From positions 620,001-684,000 of the forward strand of contig NZ_JADEXS020000001.1 of assembly GCF_015207005.2 (NCBI RefSeq): a DNA stretch of 64,000 nt, written 5' to 3'. Numbering within the stretch: position 1 is the first letter of the stretch; each line of letters begins with the position of its first letter. A program made the position numbers and the translations under genes. The notes beneath the pieces were generated by a model, which was given only the letters and a program-made list of their open reading frames with translations, was not told where the DNA came from and made no database searches. This document shows positions 1 to 9,777 of the stretch, one piece after another. The DNA comes from Desmonostoc muscorum LEGE 12446 (GTDB taxonomy: Bacteria; Cyanobacteriota; Cyanobacteriia; Cyanobacteriales; Nostocaceae).

Positions 1-477
1 AGTCGCATTGATTTGCCGCTGCAGCCAATTAACCTCAACTCACTAGTCAAGCAAGTGCTGAGGCAATTAGAAGTATCTCTGCAACAAAAGCAAGCCCAAG
101 TGACAATTACAGAACCTCTGCTGGAAGTTGTGGGAAACTACCGCACCGTGGAGCAGATTATCACCAATTTAGTAACCAATGCCATCAAGTTTGTAGCTCC
201 TGGAATTCAACCCCAAGTCAGAATATGGGCAGAACACCGCGAACCCTGGGTACGCTTGTGGTTAGAAGACAATGGCATAGGCATCTCACCACAGCATTGG
301 GAGCGGATTTTTGGTGTTTTCGAGCGTCTGCACAGCATCGAAGCCTACCCTGGCACTGGAATCGGACTAGCGATCGTCCGTAAAGGCATTGAACGCATGG
401 GCGGACAAGTAGGTATGGAGTCAGAAGTCTCCCAAGGTAGTCGCTTTTGGATAGAACTACCAGAATTTGTTAAATGA
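1..477 (+). CDS. Histidine kinase, C-terminal part (cut by window edge)
   Basis: The frame is open from the first base, so this is the 3' part of a larger gene. It encodes the ATP-binding (HATPase) domain of a sensor kinase. The N box (NLVTNAIKFV), G1 box (EDNGIGIS), F box (FGVFERL) and G2 box (GTGIGLAIV) appear in order, followed by the usual end, SRFWIELPEF. This domain phosphorylates a histidine on the dimerisation domain, which lies outside the window. The sensory input cannot be seen. Phytochrome-like cyanobacterial kinases often end this way, but that is only a guess. Confidence 0.88.
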   Translation, partial: SRIDLPLQPINLNSLVKQVLRQLEVSLQQKQAQVTITEPLLEVVGNYRTVEQIITNLVTNAIKFVAPGIQPQVRIWAEHREPWVRLWLEDNGIGISPQHWERIFGVFERLHSIEAYPGTGIGLAIVRKGIERMGGQVGMESEVSQGSRFWIELPEFVK

Positions 478-938
478 GAGCCTATTTACAGCAGATTGCA
501 GCTTGGTGAGGTACAGGTTATCGTAGGGGCGCACAGCTGTCATACGTATCAACTTAAGCCTGGCGAATAGAATTCGCGCGCCACTTGCTTCTCCCAAGGG
601 GAGACGCTGCGCGAACAAGTCGGCAGAGCCGACGGCAGTTGCTCATGGGGGAAACCCCCAGACGCTCGCGGACTCGCTAACGCTGTTGGCGTCTCCCCTT
701 GGGAGAAGACCGCACTGCCTCCCCAACGCAGTGGCTTGGCTACACAGGCTTTCGTCCGCCTACCTTGTCCTAACAGAAAATTAAGGGTTTTGAAACCTGC
801 GTAGGCAGGTAAAGTTTAGTGTAGACGCGGTTTCTAACCGCCCGTTTCGCGTTACTTGACACCAATGGCAAGATGCCCACCCCACAAGATTGGATAATTT
901 ATTTCTTGGTAATCCCTAACAATTTTCCACTCATAGGA
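478..938. repeat. Gene-free stretch with long inverted repeat of Nostoc-type interspersed elements
   Basis: No coding potential is visible. A perfect 19-nt inverted repeat (arms 589-607 and 689-707, core CTCCCAAGGGGAGACGC) encloses about 80 nt. The interior holds further palindromic pieces, including GGGGGAAACCCCC, and the motif GACGCTCGCGGACTCGCTA. A diverged reverse-strand copy of that motif lies near 46180-46240. These are interspersed repeats typical of filamentous cyanobacteria, and the left and right arms look like two facing copies. Confidence 0.6.
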
Positions 939-972
939 AAAGGCGATCCAGACTGAGACTGCGATCGCCTTT
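939..972 (-). terminator. Candidate terminator of phoX
   Basis: A 10-bp perfect stem (AAAGGCGATC pairing with GATCGCCTTT) encloses a 14-nt loop just beyond the phoX stop. Read on the minus strand it is followed by four T residues. One arm contains a HIP1 octamer, so the hairpin could be partly incidental. Confidence 0.4.
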
Positions 973-989
973 AATGTTTTGCTAATCCC

Positions 990-3332
990 TTAAATAAACG
1001 TGCTGCGAGAATTTTTCGGGCGGATACCAATTACAGATGGCCGGGGAACGCCTGTAGCTTGACCCTTACCACCATCAGCCTTGGAAATATTACTCGGCCA
1101 ACTACTACCACGAGGTAAACTCCGAGTTTGATTGAATGTACTACCATTCAAATCCAGTAATTCAATGCTGCGACTCAGAATCGTGCCATCATTAATTGGA
1201 CAATCTTCACCAGGATGTTGTACTGAAATAATCAGTGTATTCCCCACAAAACTTGGCCCTGTCATCTCACAACGCACTGGCCCATAGGCAAACGGTACCA
1301 CCTGTCCGGCATTTGCACCCCTGGTGGGGATAAAAAACAGCCAATTATTACCGAATACTCCTGTAAAATCAGAAACATTACCGCTAGCTGTGTGATCGAT
1401 TTTGGTTTGCTTACCTTCAGCACCCACATCAAAACCATTGTGAGTGCCAGTAGACATATCTGTGACTCCCCAAACATTTGCCCGATCGTCAAAAACTAAA
1501 TTATCGACGTTGGCAAAACCAGCACCATTCACAGAACCAGCTTCACCACCTTGGACAAATCTCTGCCATTTAAAGGTTAAACCCGTACCATCAGCGCTAT
1601 CTTCAATAATCTTGTACAGTCCTCCTGATTGCTGCGTCCCGTTAGCATCTGTACTTAACTTGGCAACTTGAAAAATTCGGGAATCAGGATAACCATCGCT
1701 ACCTGGGGCACCATCAGTATAGGCGATGAAAACTTCTTTGGTAGTTGGATGCACTTCTAAATCTTCTGGACGCGCTGTGGGAGTTCCCCCGACTAAGTTT
1801 GCAGCTAAAAAGGCGTCAGTGAGTACGGCACCTTGGCTAGAGTAGAAGTCAGATAGCTTTTTATTTTGATAATCAGGTAGTGCTTTGGCTTCATTAGTGC
1901 GATCGCATTTAAAGGTACCACCATCTTTGGTTTCACCTGCTATGCCATCACGTCTCGGTAGTGGTAAAAGACCTTCTTTTTGTGCTTTCTGCAACGCAGC
2001 AAATTCTACAGAAGATAGAACTGTCGGCGCAATTGGATTGGTAGCAGTACTTAAAAGTAACGGTATCCACTTACCTGTACCGTCTGGATTGTAGCGGGCA
2101 ACATATAAAGTTCCATTTTCCCACAACTTACTGTTGCTTTTACTCGTTGGCGACGAGATGGTACTAGCACTGACAAATTTCCAAGTGTGTCCCCCACGTC
2201 TGTCATCACCTAAGTAAGCAACCAATTTCTTGCCTTTTTCAGCACGCACAGCAACATTTTCATGACGGAAACGACCCAAGGAAGTATGTTTGCGGGGGCG
2301 AAATTTTGGATTCGTGGGATCAATTTCTACAATCCAGCCGTATTTTTCGCCAACTAATCCGAAAGTCTTACCAATAGTTTTATCTGTGTAACTTGCCTGA
2401 GTCCCATTAGCTTTGACTGCTTCGGTAACGCTGTTTTGGAAGTTTTCTTCCCCGGATAAAATTGTTCCCCAAGGAGTTTTACCGCCAGAACAATTGAAGG
2501 CAGTACCAATAATTTTGTTACCTACTTCATCAGAGGAAAGATTAAAAACTTGGCTTGCAGCTGGGCCAGTCCCAATTAAATAATTTTGGTCACCTTTTTG
2601 GTGGTTGCGACTTCCCCAAGCCGTGACATTTTTGTAGTCATCATTGCGTTGGCTATTGATTCCCAATCCTGAAAGACCGTGAATCCGGCGATTTTTGTCA
2701 TCTTTGACCACAACAAAACGTTTACTCGCATTCTGGCGAGAGATGCGGACAATCGAGCCGCCTTGGTTATATAAAAATTCCCCTTCAACTTCAATATTTC
2801 TGGTGGAGGGTAAAGCCCAACCAATGACGCTTTCAAAGGCGTCAGGTAGTCCTTTGACATCAGAGGAATCTTCCACTACTAAAGTAGAAAATGGAAAACT
2901 AATGTATTCATGATTGACCCATAAATACCCTACATGATTAGTTTTTCCAACGGGAATAAAGCCAGTGAAATCGTTGTTGTAGCCGAAATAATCATCTTTG
3001 TTAGGAAAAACGCGATCGCCCCAACTGACAATTACATAACGTTCGTACTCTGGCGGCACTACCACATCATCAAGAACGTTGTAGCTAGTTAACTTAACAT
3101 CCGCAGATGCATTAACTACATCTCCTTCACCAATTTTTGTTGGCAAGAAATTTTTCTGCTGTTGATAAATTGGTAGAGGATGTGGTAGGCGTACAGGTGT
3201 AAAGCCCAGTGGTGCGGTTTTTGCTTCTGCACTGTTGGCAACACCGTTTAGGAGTTTGTCTCCCAAAACAACAGCACCAGCACTGCCAGCAAAAAATATT
3301 AAAATTTGTCTGCGACTCAATTTAGACATCAA
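990..3332 (-). CDS. phoX: PhoX-family alkaline phosphatase, Tat-exported
   Basis: This 780-residue protein belongs to the PhoX/DUF839 family, Ca/Fe-dependent phosphomonoesterases that release phosphate from organic esters outside the cytoplasm. The N-terminus has a twin-arginine signal (SRRQILIF at about residues 6-13), a hydrophobic stretch and an Ala-rich cleavage region. The body shows family segments such as WVNHEYISFPF, TPWGTILSGEENFQN, GRFRHENVAV, YLGDDRRGGHTWKF and RPEDLEVHP. The length fits large cyanobacterial PhoX proteins. A Pho-box-like element lies upstream at 3595-3613. The gene stands alone and points away from the glycosyltransferase at 3707. Family assignment is confident; enzymatic activity is inferred. 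Confidence 0.92.
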   Translation of the reverse strand: MMSKLSRRQILIFFAGSAGAVVLGDKLLNGVANSAEAKTAPLGFTPVRLPHPLPIYQQQKNFLPTKIGEGDVVNASADVKLTSYNVLDDVVVPPEYERYVIVSWGDRVFPNKDDYFGYNNDFTGFIPVGKTNHVGYLWVNHEYISFPFSTLVVEDSSDVKGLPDAFESVIGWALPSTRNIEVEGEFLYNQGGSIVRISRQNASKRFVVVKDDKNRRIHGLSGLGINSQRNDDYKNVTAWGSRNHQKGDQNYLIGTGPAASQVFNLSSDEVGNKIIGTAFNCSGGKTPWGTILSGEENFQNSVTEAVKANGTQASYTDKTIGKTFGLVGEKYGWIVEIDPTNPKFRPRKHTSLGRFRHENVAVRAEKGKKLVAYLGDDRRGGHTWKFVSASTISSPTSKSNSKLWENGTLYVARYNPDGTGKWIPLLLSTATNPIAPTVLSSVEFAALQKAQKEGLLPLPRRDGIAGETKDGGTFKCDRTNEAKALPDYQNKKLSDFYSSQGAVLTDAFLAANLVGGTPTARPEDLEVHPTTKEVFIAYTDGAPGSDGYPDSRIFQVAKLSTDANGTQQSGGLYKIIEDSADGTGLTFKWQRFVQGGEAGSVNGAGFANVDNLVFDDRANVWGVTDMSTGTHNGFDVGAEGKQTKIDHTASGNVSDFTGVFGNNWLFFIPTRGANAGQVVPFAYGPVRCEMTGPSFVGNTLIISVQHPGEDCPINDGTILSRSIELLDLNGSTFNQTRSLPRGSSWPSNISKADGGKGQATGVPRPSVIGIRPKNSRSTFI

Positions 3333-3594
3333 ACTTTCCTCTGGTGTGACAGGAAAAACTTAGTAGAAACAAATTCTACTGAATTAACATCAGAAACTCT
3401 TAAGTTTATGAAATTCGCTGTGTTTAAAATAATTAAGAATCTATCGTTTTTGATAAATTAAAGATTAATTGCCTCGTTTATAGCGATTCTCATTTGAATG
3501 AACCATAGGGTAGTGTAGCACATCTGTACTCTAGGCAATTGCAAACCGCTATATATGCAGAAATATCTATTAGTTTACTAACCTTAGTTTATTA

Positions 3595-3613
3595 AAGTTA
3601 AGCTTAGGTTATA
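3595..3613 (-). promoter_or_regulatory. Candidate Pho box upstream of phoX
   Basis: On the minus strand this reads TATAACCT-AAG-CTTAACTT, two 8-nt units separated by 3 nt. The known cyanobacterial Pho box consensus is PyTTAAPyPyT in tandem with 3-nt spacing. The second unit matches 8 of 8 positions and the first 7 of 8. It lies about 265 nt upstream of the phoX start. The region is AT-rich, which raises the chance of a coincidental match. Confidence 0.4.
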
Positions 3614-3706
3614 TATTAATTAACTAAGAATTATTAAACCTGGCGTTCTACGTAAGCAGAATCAGGTAAGGAACAGAGTCAGTGCCCCATCTGTCCTATC
3701 CTGGAG

Positions 3707-4675
3707 ATGGGTAAATGTGTTATGGGTGAGACTGTGTTTTTCAGCGTTGTGATACCGACTTATAATCGCCAACCGATTTTAGAAAAGTGCCTCCGTGCTT
3801 TGGAGGTGCAGGAGTTAAATCAGCCAAGTTCGGTGACTGGTTACGAGATTGTCTTGGTGGATGATGGTTCTACTGATGGCACATTGGAGTGGTTAGCAGC
3901 ACACAAAGAAGAGTTTCCCCATGTGCGATGTTTTCAGCAAGATCATGCTGGCCCTGCGGCGGCGCGGAATTTGGGGGTAGAACAGGCGCAGGGAGACACA
4001 ATTATCTTTATTGATAGTGATTTAGTAGTGCTGAAGAATTTCCTGCAAGCTCATGGTAGCGCACTAGTGCAGGGAAAAGAGAAATTGGGGAGCGATCGCT
4101 TTTTCACCTACGGCGCAGTTATCAATACTTGCAATTTCGACAATCCAACGGCTGAACCCTACAAAGTCACAGATTTTTCAGCAGCTTTTTTTGCTACGGG
4201 AAATGTAGCAATACCGAAACATTGGCTAGAAAAAGCCGGACTTTTTGATACCAGTTTCCAACTCTATGGCTGGGAAGATTTAGAACTAGGTGTGCGGCTG
4301 AAAAACTTAGGTTTGACACTAATTAAATGTCCAGAAGCCGTTGGCTATCACTGGCATCCACCGTTTAACTTAGAACAAATCAAAAGCTTAATTGACAAAG
4401 AAATCCAACGCGGACGAATGGGAGTTTTGTTTTATCAAAAACACCCCACATGGGAAGTGCGAATGATGATTCAAATGACTTGGCTACATCGCTTACTTTG
4501 GGGTGTTCTTTCACTCAATGGCGCACTAAATGAACGGACTATGGCTCCTTTTTTGCAATGGTTAATTAATTTAGGTAAACCACAATTAGCTTTAGAAATT
4601 GCCCGAATCTTTCTCAACTGGTACAACGTCAAGGGTGTTTATGAAGCCTATGCTGAAATGCAGCAGACATCCTGA
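3707..4675 (+). CDS. Family 2 glycosyltransferase
   Basis: This 322-residue GT2 enzyme has a GT-A fold. It opens with FFSVVIPTYNRQPILEKCL, followed by EIVLVDDGSTDGT (nucleotide-sugar binding), GPAAARNLGVEQA and the metal-binding-type motif FIDSD. GWEDLELGVRL is the acceptor-side ED motif. There is no clear transmembrane anchor. It probably transfers a sugar to a polysaccharide or lipid carrier; donor and acceptor are unknown. Start ATG 3707 is used, but ATG 3722 in the same frame is equally possible and lies closer to the conserved strand. No partner glycan genes are adjacent. Confidence 0.85.
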   Translation: MGKCVMGETVFFSVVIPTYNRQPILEKCLRALEVQELNQPSSVTGYEIVLVDDGSTDGTLEWLAAHKEEFPHVRCFQQDHAGPAAARNLGVEQAQGDTIIFIDSDLVVLKNFLQAHGSALVQGKEKLGSDRFFTYGAVINTCNFDNPTAEPYKVTDFSAAFFATGNVAIPKHWLEKAGLFDTSFQLYGWEDLELGVRLKNLGLTLIKCPEAVGYHWHPPFNLEQIKSLIDKEIQRGRMGVLFYQKHPTWEVRMMIQMTWLHRLLWGVLSLNGALNERTMAPFLQWLINLGKPQLALEIARIFLNWYNVKGVYEAYAEMQQTS

Positions 4676-4804
4676 TGGAAAAAGTCAAAAATGCAGAGTT
4701 AATACCATTTGATCAAATATCTGATACAGATACATGAGTACAAACGAAAGTTTTACGCTTCCCTCTTATTTTGCTAAATTTACAACTTTTACACAAATCA
4801 AAAA

Positions 4805-6040
4805 TTAAAATTGACTCAATAACAAAAACGCTGTTTGAAATAGTCCCACAACAAAACCTAAAATACCACCTAAAGTGACGATCGCCTGCAATTCATTTTT
4901 CACAATTCCTTCGATCGCAGCTTCTAAATCAGCCGGTGAAGTTGATTTTACCCGGTCAACGATCACTTGATCAATGGACAAAATCGGAATTGCTTGTGCC
5001 ACAATTGCCTCTAAATCTTTTTCCAAATACTTCTCTAAAATGAAAGCCAATTCTTGACTCATCACTTCTAAAGAAGTATTGACAACAGGTGAAGTACTCA
5101 GACGATTCAACAGCACTACAGCAATATTTTCCCAATTAACAGAATCAGTTAACCCTTGTAGTAAATCACTGCCACTGGTTTGTACGTAATGGCGGACACT
5201 TTCGCGTGTGGTTTTTCGTAGTTGGCGGACAGTTCCAATTGGCAAGTTTTGTAATGATAAATTTTGCAGTAATTTGCGAATGCGATCGCGCATTTGCAAA
5301 TCTTGAGTCAATTCCTGCAAACGACTATTGGTAGCTTCTTTTTCATCTAAGCAAAAAGTCCTCAGTCGGGTGAGAGTATTACGTAAACCAAACAAATTTG
5401 CCACTACCCAATAAGTACCACTGGTTTTTTCCCGAAAGCCTTCATCAATTATTTGAATTGTGCGATCGGTCAAAAAATCAACTATTGCTTGCCGCAATGC
5501 ATCTGGCGGTAAAACTACTTGTAACAACCAATCAGCAAGGCGCGTGGCTTGTTCTTCAGTCAATTGAAATTCCAGCAATATCTGGTCAAAAATTTGATTG
5601 ATTTGCGCTTCTAAAAAGTCTTCCCGTCGTGACAAAACCTTCAGTAATCTTGGCAAGGATTCTCCTAATAAATCCCGCAAAATTCCCGCTACAATTTTAG
5701 CGCTTTTCTGGTTTTTATCTGTTTTGACTTGTTCGATCGCCATCCGCAACAACCAGAGAATTGCTCCTTGTACGCGTTCTGTTTGTAACAGACGCCGTGC
5801 CAGATTTTGCAATTCTTCTGGCGTTAATAGCGACCCCATAATTGTATTAGAAATTTTCCCAGCCAGACGTTCCTGGTTGCGGGGAATTAATCCAGGGGTG
5901 AAGGGTACTCTTCGTCCAGCAATGTAAATTGCTCGGTAGGGACGGAACAACATTTTGATGGCTATATCATTTGTGAAATAGCCAATAATTCCACCCAGTA
6001 TGGGGGGAGACACATAAAGCCAAAGATGAGACCAGTCCAC
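4805..6040 (-). CDS. DUF445 family membrane protein
   Basis: The protein has 411 residues. The N-terminus has a hydrophobic segment ([23 protein letters not shown]) leading into [25 protein letters not shown], which is characteristic of DUF445. A long helical middle follows, and a C-terminal membrane segment ([19 protein letters not shown]). The family is present across cyanobacteria; its function is unknown. It runs in the same direction as menG, about 170 nt downstream of it, with tandem repeats between. Confidence 0.85.
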   Translation of the reverse strand: MDWSHLWLYVSPPILGGIIGYFTNDIAIKMLFRPYRAIYIAGRRVPFTPGLIPRNQERLAGKISNTIMGSLLTPEELQNLARRLLQTERVQGAILWLLRMAIEQVKTDKNQKSAKIVAGILRDLLGESLPRLLKVLSRREDFLEAQINQIFDQILLEFQLTEEQATRLADWLLQVVLPPDALRQAIVDFLTDRTIQIIDEGFREKTSGTYWVVANLFGLRNTLTRLRTFCLDEKEATNSRLQELTQDLQMRDRIRKLLQNLSLQNLPIGTVRQLRKTTRESVRHYVQTSGSDLLQGLTDSVNWENIAVVLLNRLSTSPVVNTSLEVMSQELAFILEKYLEKDLEAIVAQAIPILSIDQVIVDRVKSTSPADLEAAIEGIVKNELQAIVTLGGILGFVVGLFQTAFLLLSQF

Positions 6041-6210
6041 AGGATTTTGGATTTTGGATTTTGGATTTTTAATTTTAGATTACAAATTAGGGATTGGGGA
6101 TTGGTAATTGGTGGTTATTAGTCATGAGTTATTTTTCAATAACCACTAAGGACTTTCTATTAGCTATTACCTATTCCGCAGTCCGCAATCCAAAATTGCA
6201 AATCTAAAAT
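6041..6210. repeat. Short tandem repeats between menG and the DUF445 gene
   Basis: Heptamer-type direct repeats (TTTTGGA units near 6050-6075) are followed by related degenerate units (AATCTAAAATTT types near 6190-6215). They are of the short tandemly repeated repetitive class seen in heterocystous cyanobacteria. No gene is visible. Confidence 0.6.
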
Positions 6211-6903
6211 TTAAAATTTGCTGACTACTAGCACTCCCATCATACCGTTCGCAATGGGGTAGTGTGTGGCAACGGCAAAACCAACTTCATGAGCTAACTC
6301 TACTTGCTTTTTGCCGATGGGAAAGCGGTCTAAGCTGGGACTGATGTAGGCATATTCTTCCTTTAAGCCCAAATAATCAGCAACTGGCACCACGAAATTG
6401 TCCAGATACCACTGCTGAAAGGTGCGTAGCTGGGGATTACTCGGTCGATGAAAATCTAAAATCGCGGCTTTAGCACCCGGCTTCAGGACGCGGTATAACT
6501 CTTGTAGACTGCGGGGAATATCTTTAACATTTCTTAAACCGTAGCCCATTGTTGCGGCATCAAATTGGTTATCGTCAAAGGGTAAATCTAGCACGTCAGC
6601 TTCTACCCAGTTGATAACAGGTTGGGGGTATTGCTTTTGTGAGCGTTCTTTGGCCGTTTCTAGCAGGTTTGGGGAAAAGTCTACTCCATACACCTGTCCG
6701 CTTGCTCCCACACGCCGTGCCAAACGTAAGGCTAAGTCACCACTACCGCAACACAAATCTAGTGCAGTATCACCGGATTTAGCGGCACTCCATTTCACTG
6801 CCATTTCTTTCCATATTCGGTGCTGTCCCGCACTCAACCAATCGTTCAATTGGTCATAAACTGGAGCAATGCGGTTAAAAATGGACTGAATTTCGTTAGT
6901 CAT
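6211..6903 (-). CDS. menG: MenG/UbiE-type phylloquinone (demethylmenaquinone) methyltransferase
   Basis: This 230-residue SAM-dependent methyltransferase shows the UbiE/MenG pattern. It starts with FNRIAPVYDQLND, then SAM motif I LDLCCGSGDLAL, then VYGVDFSPNLL, DVLDLPFDDNQFDAATMGYGLRNV and VLKPGAKAAILDFHRP. In cyanobacteria the enzyme adds the last methyl group of phylloquinone, the photosystem I electron carrier (2-phytyl-1,4-naphthoquinone methylation). The length is normal and catalytic segments look intact. Heptamer repeats (GTCATTG units, about 6905-6950) lie directly upstream. Confidence 0.93.
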   Translation of the reverse strand: MTNEIQSIFNRIAPVYDQLNDWLSAGQHRIWKEMAVKWSAAKSGDTALDLCCGSGDLALRLARRVGASGQVYGVDFSPNLLETAKERSQKQYPQPVINWVEADVLDLPFDDNQFDAATMGYGLRNVKDIPRSLQELYRVLKPGAKAAILDFHRPSNPQLRTFQQWYLDNFVVPVADYLGLKEEYAYISPSLDRFPIGKKQVELAHEVGFAVATHYPIANGMMGVLVVSKF

Positions 6904-6980
6904 TAGTTATTAGTCATTAGTCATTGGTCATTGGTCATTGGTCATTTACCATTGAACTTTGGACAAATGACTAATGACAA

Positions 6981-7937
6981 TTACACAATGGTTTGATGGC
7001 AGCGACTACTAGTCAGAGCGATCGCCACTAGTTGTGCTGATAGATCAATCAGCTTTAATTCATCTTCCCGCAAAATGCACGGTTGTTTCCACTGTAGCGA
7101 CAATACGCCCAATAATTGATTACGGTAGCTAATCGGCATCACTAAATGTGCTTGCACACCACTGTTTTGGTAGTGAATAACATCATTTAATTTAGCGTCT
7201 TTAAGTATATTCAAGGAAAGTTGTATTTGTTTTGTGGCGATCGCTTCTTGGGTGAGCGTATCTTGGTCAAGCCAATTTTCTACTGTACCTGTGTCGCTGT
7301 AATTTCCTTGAGTCGCAGCCAGAGTATTGCCATCTATAAGTTGTATAATACACCCTTGGGTGCCAAAAGTTTCACAAAAAGCCCTAGCAATTGGGGTAAG
7401 AGTTTCTTCTAAGCTAGAAGCTGCTTGAGTTACCTGCACCAAAACACTCAGCAGTGCCATTTGAGCATGAGCGCGACGTAGTTCTTCTGTACGCTGCTTG
7501 AGTAAATCGTAGGTTTCTGCTGCTCTTTGCACCACCGCCTTTAGTTCCCCTGGGTCCCAAGGCTTGGTAATATATTTATAGACTTGTCCGGCGTTAATCG
7601 CTTCTACCAAGTCTTCAATATCAGTAAACCCGGTGAGAATTATCCTAACTGTATCGGGAAACTGAGGTACAGTCTTACTGAGAAACTCAGTTCCTTTCAT
7701 TTCTGGCATCCGTTGGTCGGAGATAATCACCGCTACCTCCCCTTCTGCTGCCAAAACTTGTAAGGCATTCACCCCACTATCAGCTTTCAAAACATTAAAA
7801 TCGCGTCGAAAAGTGCGATAAAGCAGATCGAGATTATCTGGCTCATCGTCAACTACCAGAATTTTCAGTTTTTTTGGTCGTTCGAGAGTCATCACTTGAT
7901 ACTGGATTTTATCAATTTCGAGGCTAGGATTATCCAT
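6981..7937 (-). CDS. Response regulator with GAF output domain
   Basis: The protein has 318 residues. Residues about 24-140 form a receiver domain: acidic pair DD at 30-31, phospho-acceptor D74 in VIISDQRMPE, T102 in ILTGFT, and K125 in YITKPWDPGEL. A short helical linker follows, then a GAF domain (about 165-310; VLVQVTQAASSLEETL through LLGVLSLQW). There is no DNA-binding or kinase domain, so output probably goes through ligand or protein interaction. No cognate kinase is adjacent. ATG 7892 (residue 16) is an alternative start. Confidence 0.88.
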   Translation of the reverse strand: MDNPSLEIDKIQYQVMTLERPKKLKILVVDDEPDNLDLLYRTFRRDFNVLKADSGVNALQVLAAEGEVAVIISDQRMPEMKGTEFLSKTVPQFPDTVRIILTGFTDIEDLVEAINAGQVYKYITKPWDPGELKAVVQRAAETYDLLKQRTEELRRAHAQMALLSVLVQVTQAASSLEETLTPIARAFCETFGTQGCIIQLIDGNTLAATQGNYSDTGTVENWLDQDTLTQEAIATKQIQLSLNILKDAKLNDVIHYQNSGVQAHLVMPISYRNQLLGVLSLQWKQPCILREDELKLIDLSAQLVAIALTSSRCHQTIV

Positions 7938-8220
7938 AAGATATTTCCCTTAAATATTTCATTGATCTTGTTATATTCCATACCAAGCTTAATTGAGAAT
8001 AGCTGGATGTTCTCATGGGTTTTTACGGAGTAGAATCATATTTTTAGACACATTTAATTGTTCAGCACGGAAAAAATTACTTGCCGAAATATCTTGGTTA
8101 TCGAGTTGAACTTGTCACAGATCAACTCAACCCAGTAGCTCTGGGCAGTTCATGGATTAGAATAAAACTTGCTCATGAGGTATTAACCAACCTCTCAAAT
8201 TGAAGCTCACACACCGATTT

Positions 8221-9300
8221 ATGACTGATCTACCACCCAACGCTCAGAATCCCGAAAATACTAACAATGATGTAGCACAAGAGTTACTGCGAAAGTTGAG
8301 GCAAAAGCAAGGTAACTGGGTGGAATGGGGAACAGCGATCGCCTCGTTGCAAAAAACTGGCTACAATCCCCAAGAAATTTTTGAAGCCACTGGATTTGAG
8401 CCGATTCAACAAAATCAGGTGATTGTTGGTTCTCAAGTTTACAATTCTTTAGAAAAATTTGGAGTTTCCGAAGCCACGCGATCGCACTACAGCGCCCGTG
8501 GCAGTGATGTTTTATACGAACTGCGTTTGCTCACCCAAGAAGAACGCGCCGCCGCAGCTGAACTGATCTTCATCCACAAAGTCGATGCCGATGAAGCGCG
8601 GGAAGTTGCCAAAGCGATCAAAGAATTCTCTTATTTCCGCACCTTACCAGAAGGATTTTCCAGCCATCCTGGAGATGCAGTTGCTCACCAAGCTTGGAAA
8701 CTGGCACGCCAAAACTCAGATTTACAAGAGCGATCGCGCTTAATTGCCAAGGGTTTGCGTTTTGCTCACACGCCAGCAGCTAGGAAACAAATCGAACAAT
8801 TACTGACTGATTTTACCACTGTTCCCAAGCGTCCGGCTCCAATTTTACCCTTTTACCGCCTAGAATCTGAAGAACAATTGCCTCGAATCGTGCCAGTAGT
8901 GGGCGAGTTCCCAGTATCAGCACAAGACTTGCAGTCTGTGCCCGTAATCACAGAAATTGAACCATTTCGCATGGTCAAATTTGCCGGAGAACAAGCTTGG
9001 GTGCCGTTACCGGGTTGGCAAGTACTGTTAGCAGCAGAAGATCCAGTAGCGATTTTAGCTTCTAGCGATCGCTTCCCCAACCAAAGTCGAACAGAACCAG
9101 TGGTAATAGTAGTAGATCGTGCCCAACGACAATGGGATGTTTCCAACTACTTTGTCGTTGAAAACGCTGGTGAATTAGATTTTCAATGGTTTGAAACTGA
9201 GCCAGAAATTCCTCTACTAGGACGAATCATTATTATTGTTCGTGCTAAGAAAATTCTGGATGAAGAATTGACTAAAGATTCATGGCAGATTGACGAATAA
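8221..9300 (+). CDS. raf1: RuBisCO accumulation factor 1 (Raf1)
   Basis: Raf1 is a chaperone that helps assemble RbcL subunits into the RuBisCO core. The 359-residue protein has the alpha-helical N-terminal half (LLRKLRQKQGNWVEWG, LQKTGYNPQEIFEATGF, YELRLLTQEERAAAAELI) and the beta-rich dimerisation domain (residues about 210-355). These are the expected two domains and length. The frame extends 21 nt upstream to a TTG at 8200, but ATG 8221 (MTDLPPNA) is the natural start. Rubisco genes are not in this window. Confidence 0.92.
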   Translation: MTDLPPNAQNPENTNNDVAQELLRKLRQKQGNWVEWGTAIASLQKTGYNPQEIFEATGFEPIQQNQVIVGSQVYNSLEKFGVSEATRSHYSARGSDVLYELRLLTQEERAAAAELIFIHKVDADEAREVAKAIKEFSYFRTLPEGFSSHPGDAVAHQAWKLARQNSDLQERSRLIAKGLRFAHTPAARKQIEQLLTDFTTVPKRPAPILPFYRLESEEQLPRIVPVVGEFPVSAQDLQSVPVITEIEPFRMVKFAGEQAWVPLPGWQVLLAAEDPVAILASSDRFPNQSRTEPVVIVVDRAQRQWDVSNYFVVENAGELDFQWFETEPEIPLLGRIIIIVRAKKILDEELTKDSWQIDE

Positions 9301-9435
9301 AGTCAAATTTATTGGGCATGGGGCATGGGGTATGGGGTATGGGGAAGCAGGGGAAGCAGGGGAAGAAGAACTATTGATTATTGACTCATGCCCAATGCCC
9401 AATGCCCAATGCCCAACATCTTGTATAATAAGGAG

Positions 9436-9777
9436 ATGTTGAACAACCGTAATGACTCCCAAGCTAATCAAGCTGGTATGCTCTACAGACATGGCGACGT
9501 TCTACTCAGAAGAATTGCTAGCTTACCAGTCGGCGCTCAAAGACGCGTAGGTGCAACTCTGGCTCATGGTGAACTCACAGGACACAGCCATCGCATCCAC
9601 CAATCCCATGCTGTGCAGTTGTGGGCAAATGGTAGCGAGCTTTTTCTTGAAGTTAAAGAACCAACTGCCACTTTAGTTCATGAAGAACATCGGGCGATTG
9701 AATTACCCCAGGGTTTTTACCGTGTCTGGAGACAACGTGAATACCGCCCTGACGCTTACGTAGAGGTTGTGGACTAA
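9436..9777 (+). CDS. Small protein with GHSH motif, coupled to DUF6745-like gene
   Basis: A 113-residue protein (from ATG 9436) of unknown function. Visible motifs are YRHGDVLLRRI, LAHGELTGHSHRI and VHEEHRAIELPQGFYRVWRQREY. The clustered histidines could bind metal. Its stop codon overlaps the next start by one base (TAATG), so the pair is probably co-translated. The frame continues upstream to 9388 through tandem-repeat DNA (MPNAQCPMPN), which is unlikely to be coding. An AAGGAG lies directly before ATG 9436 with no spacer; ATG 9478 (MLYRHGD) is the alternative start. Confidence 0.7.
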   Translation: MLNNRNDSQANQAGMLYRHGDVLLRRIASLPVGAQRRVGATLAHGELTGHSHRIHQSHAVQLWANGSELFLEVKEPTATLVHEEHRAIELPQGFYRVWRQREYRPDAYVEVVD

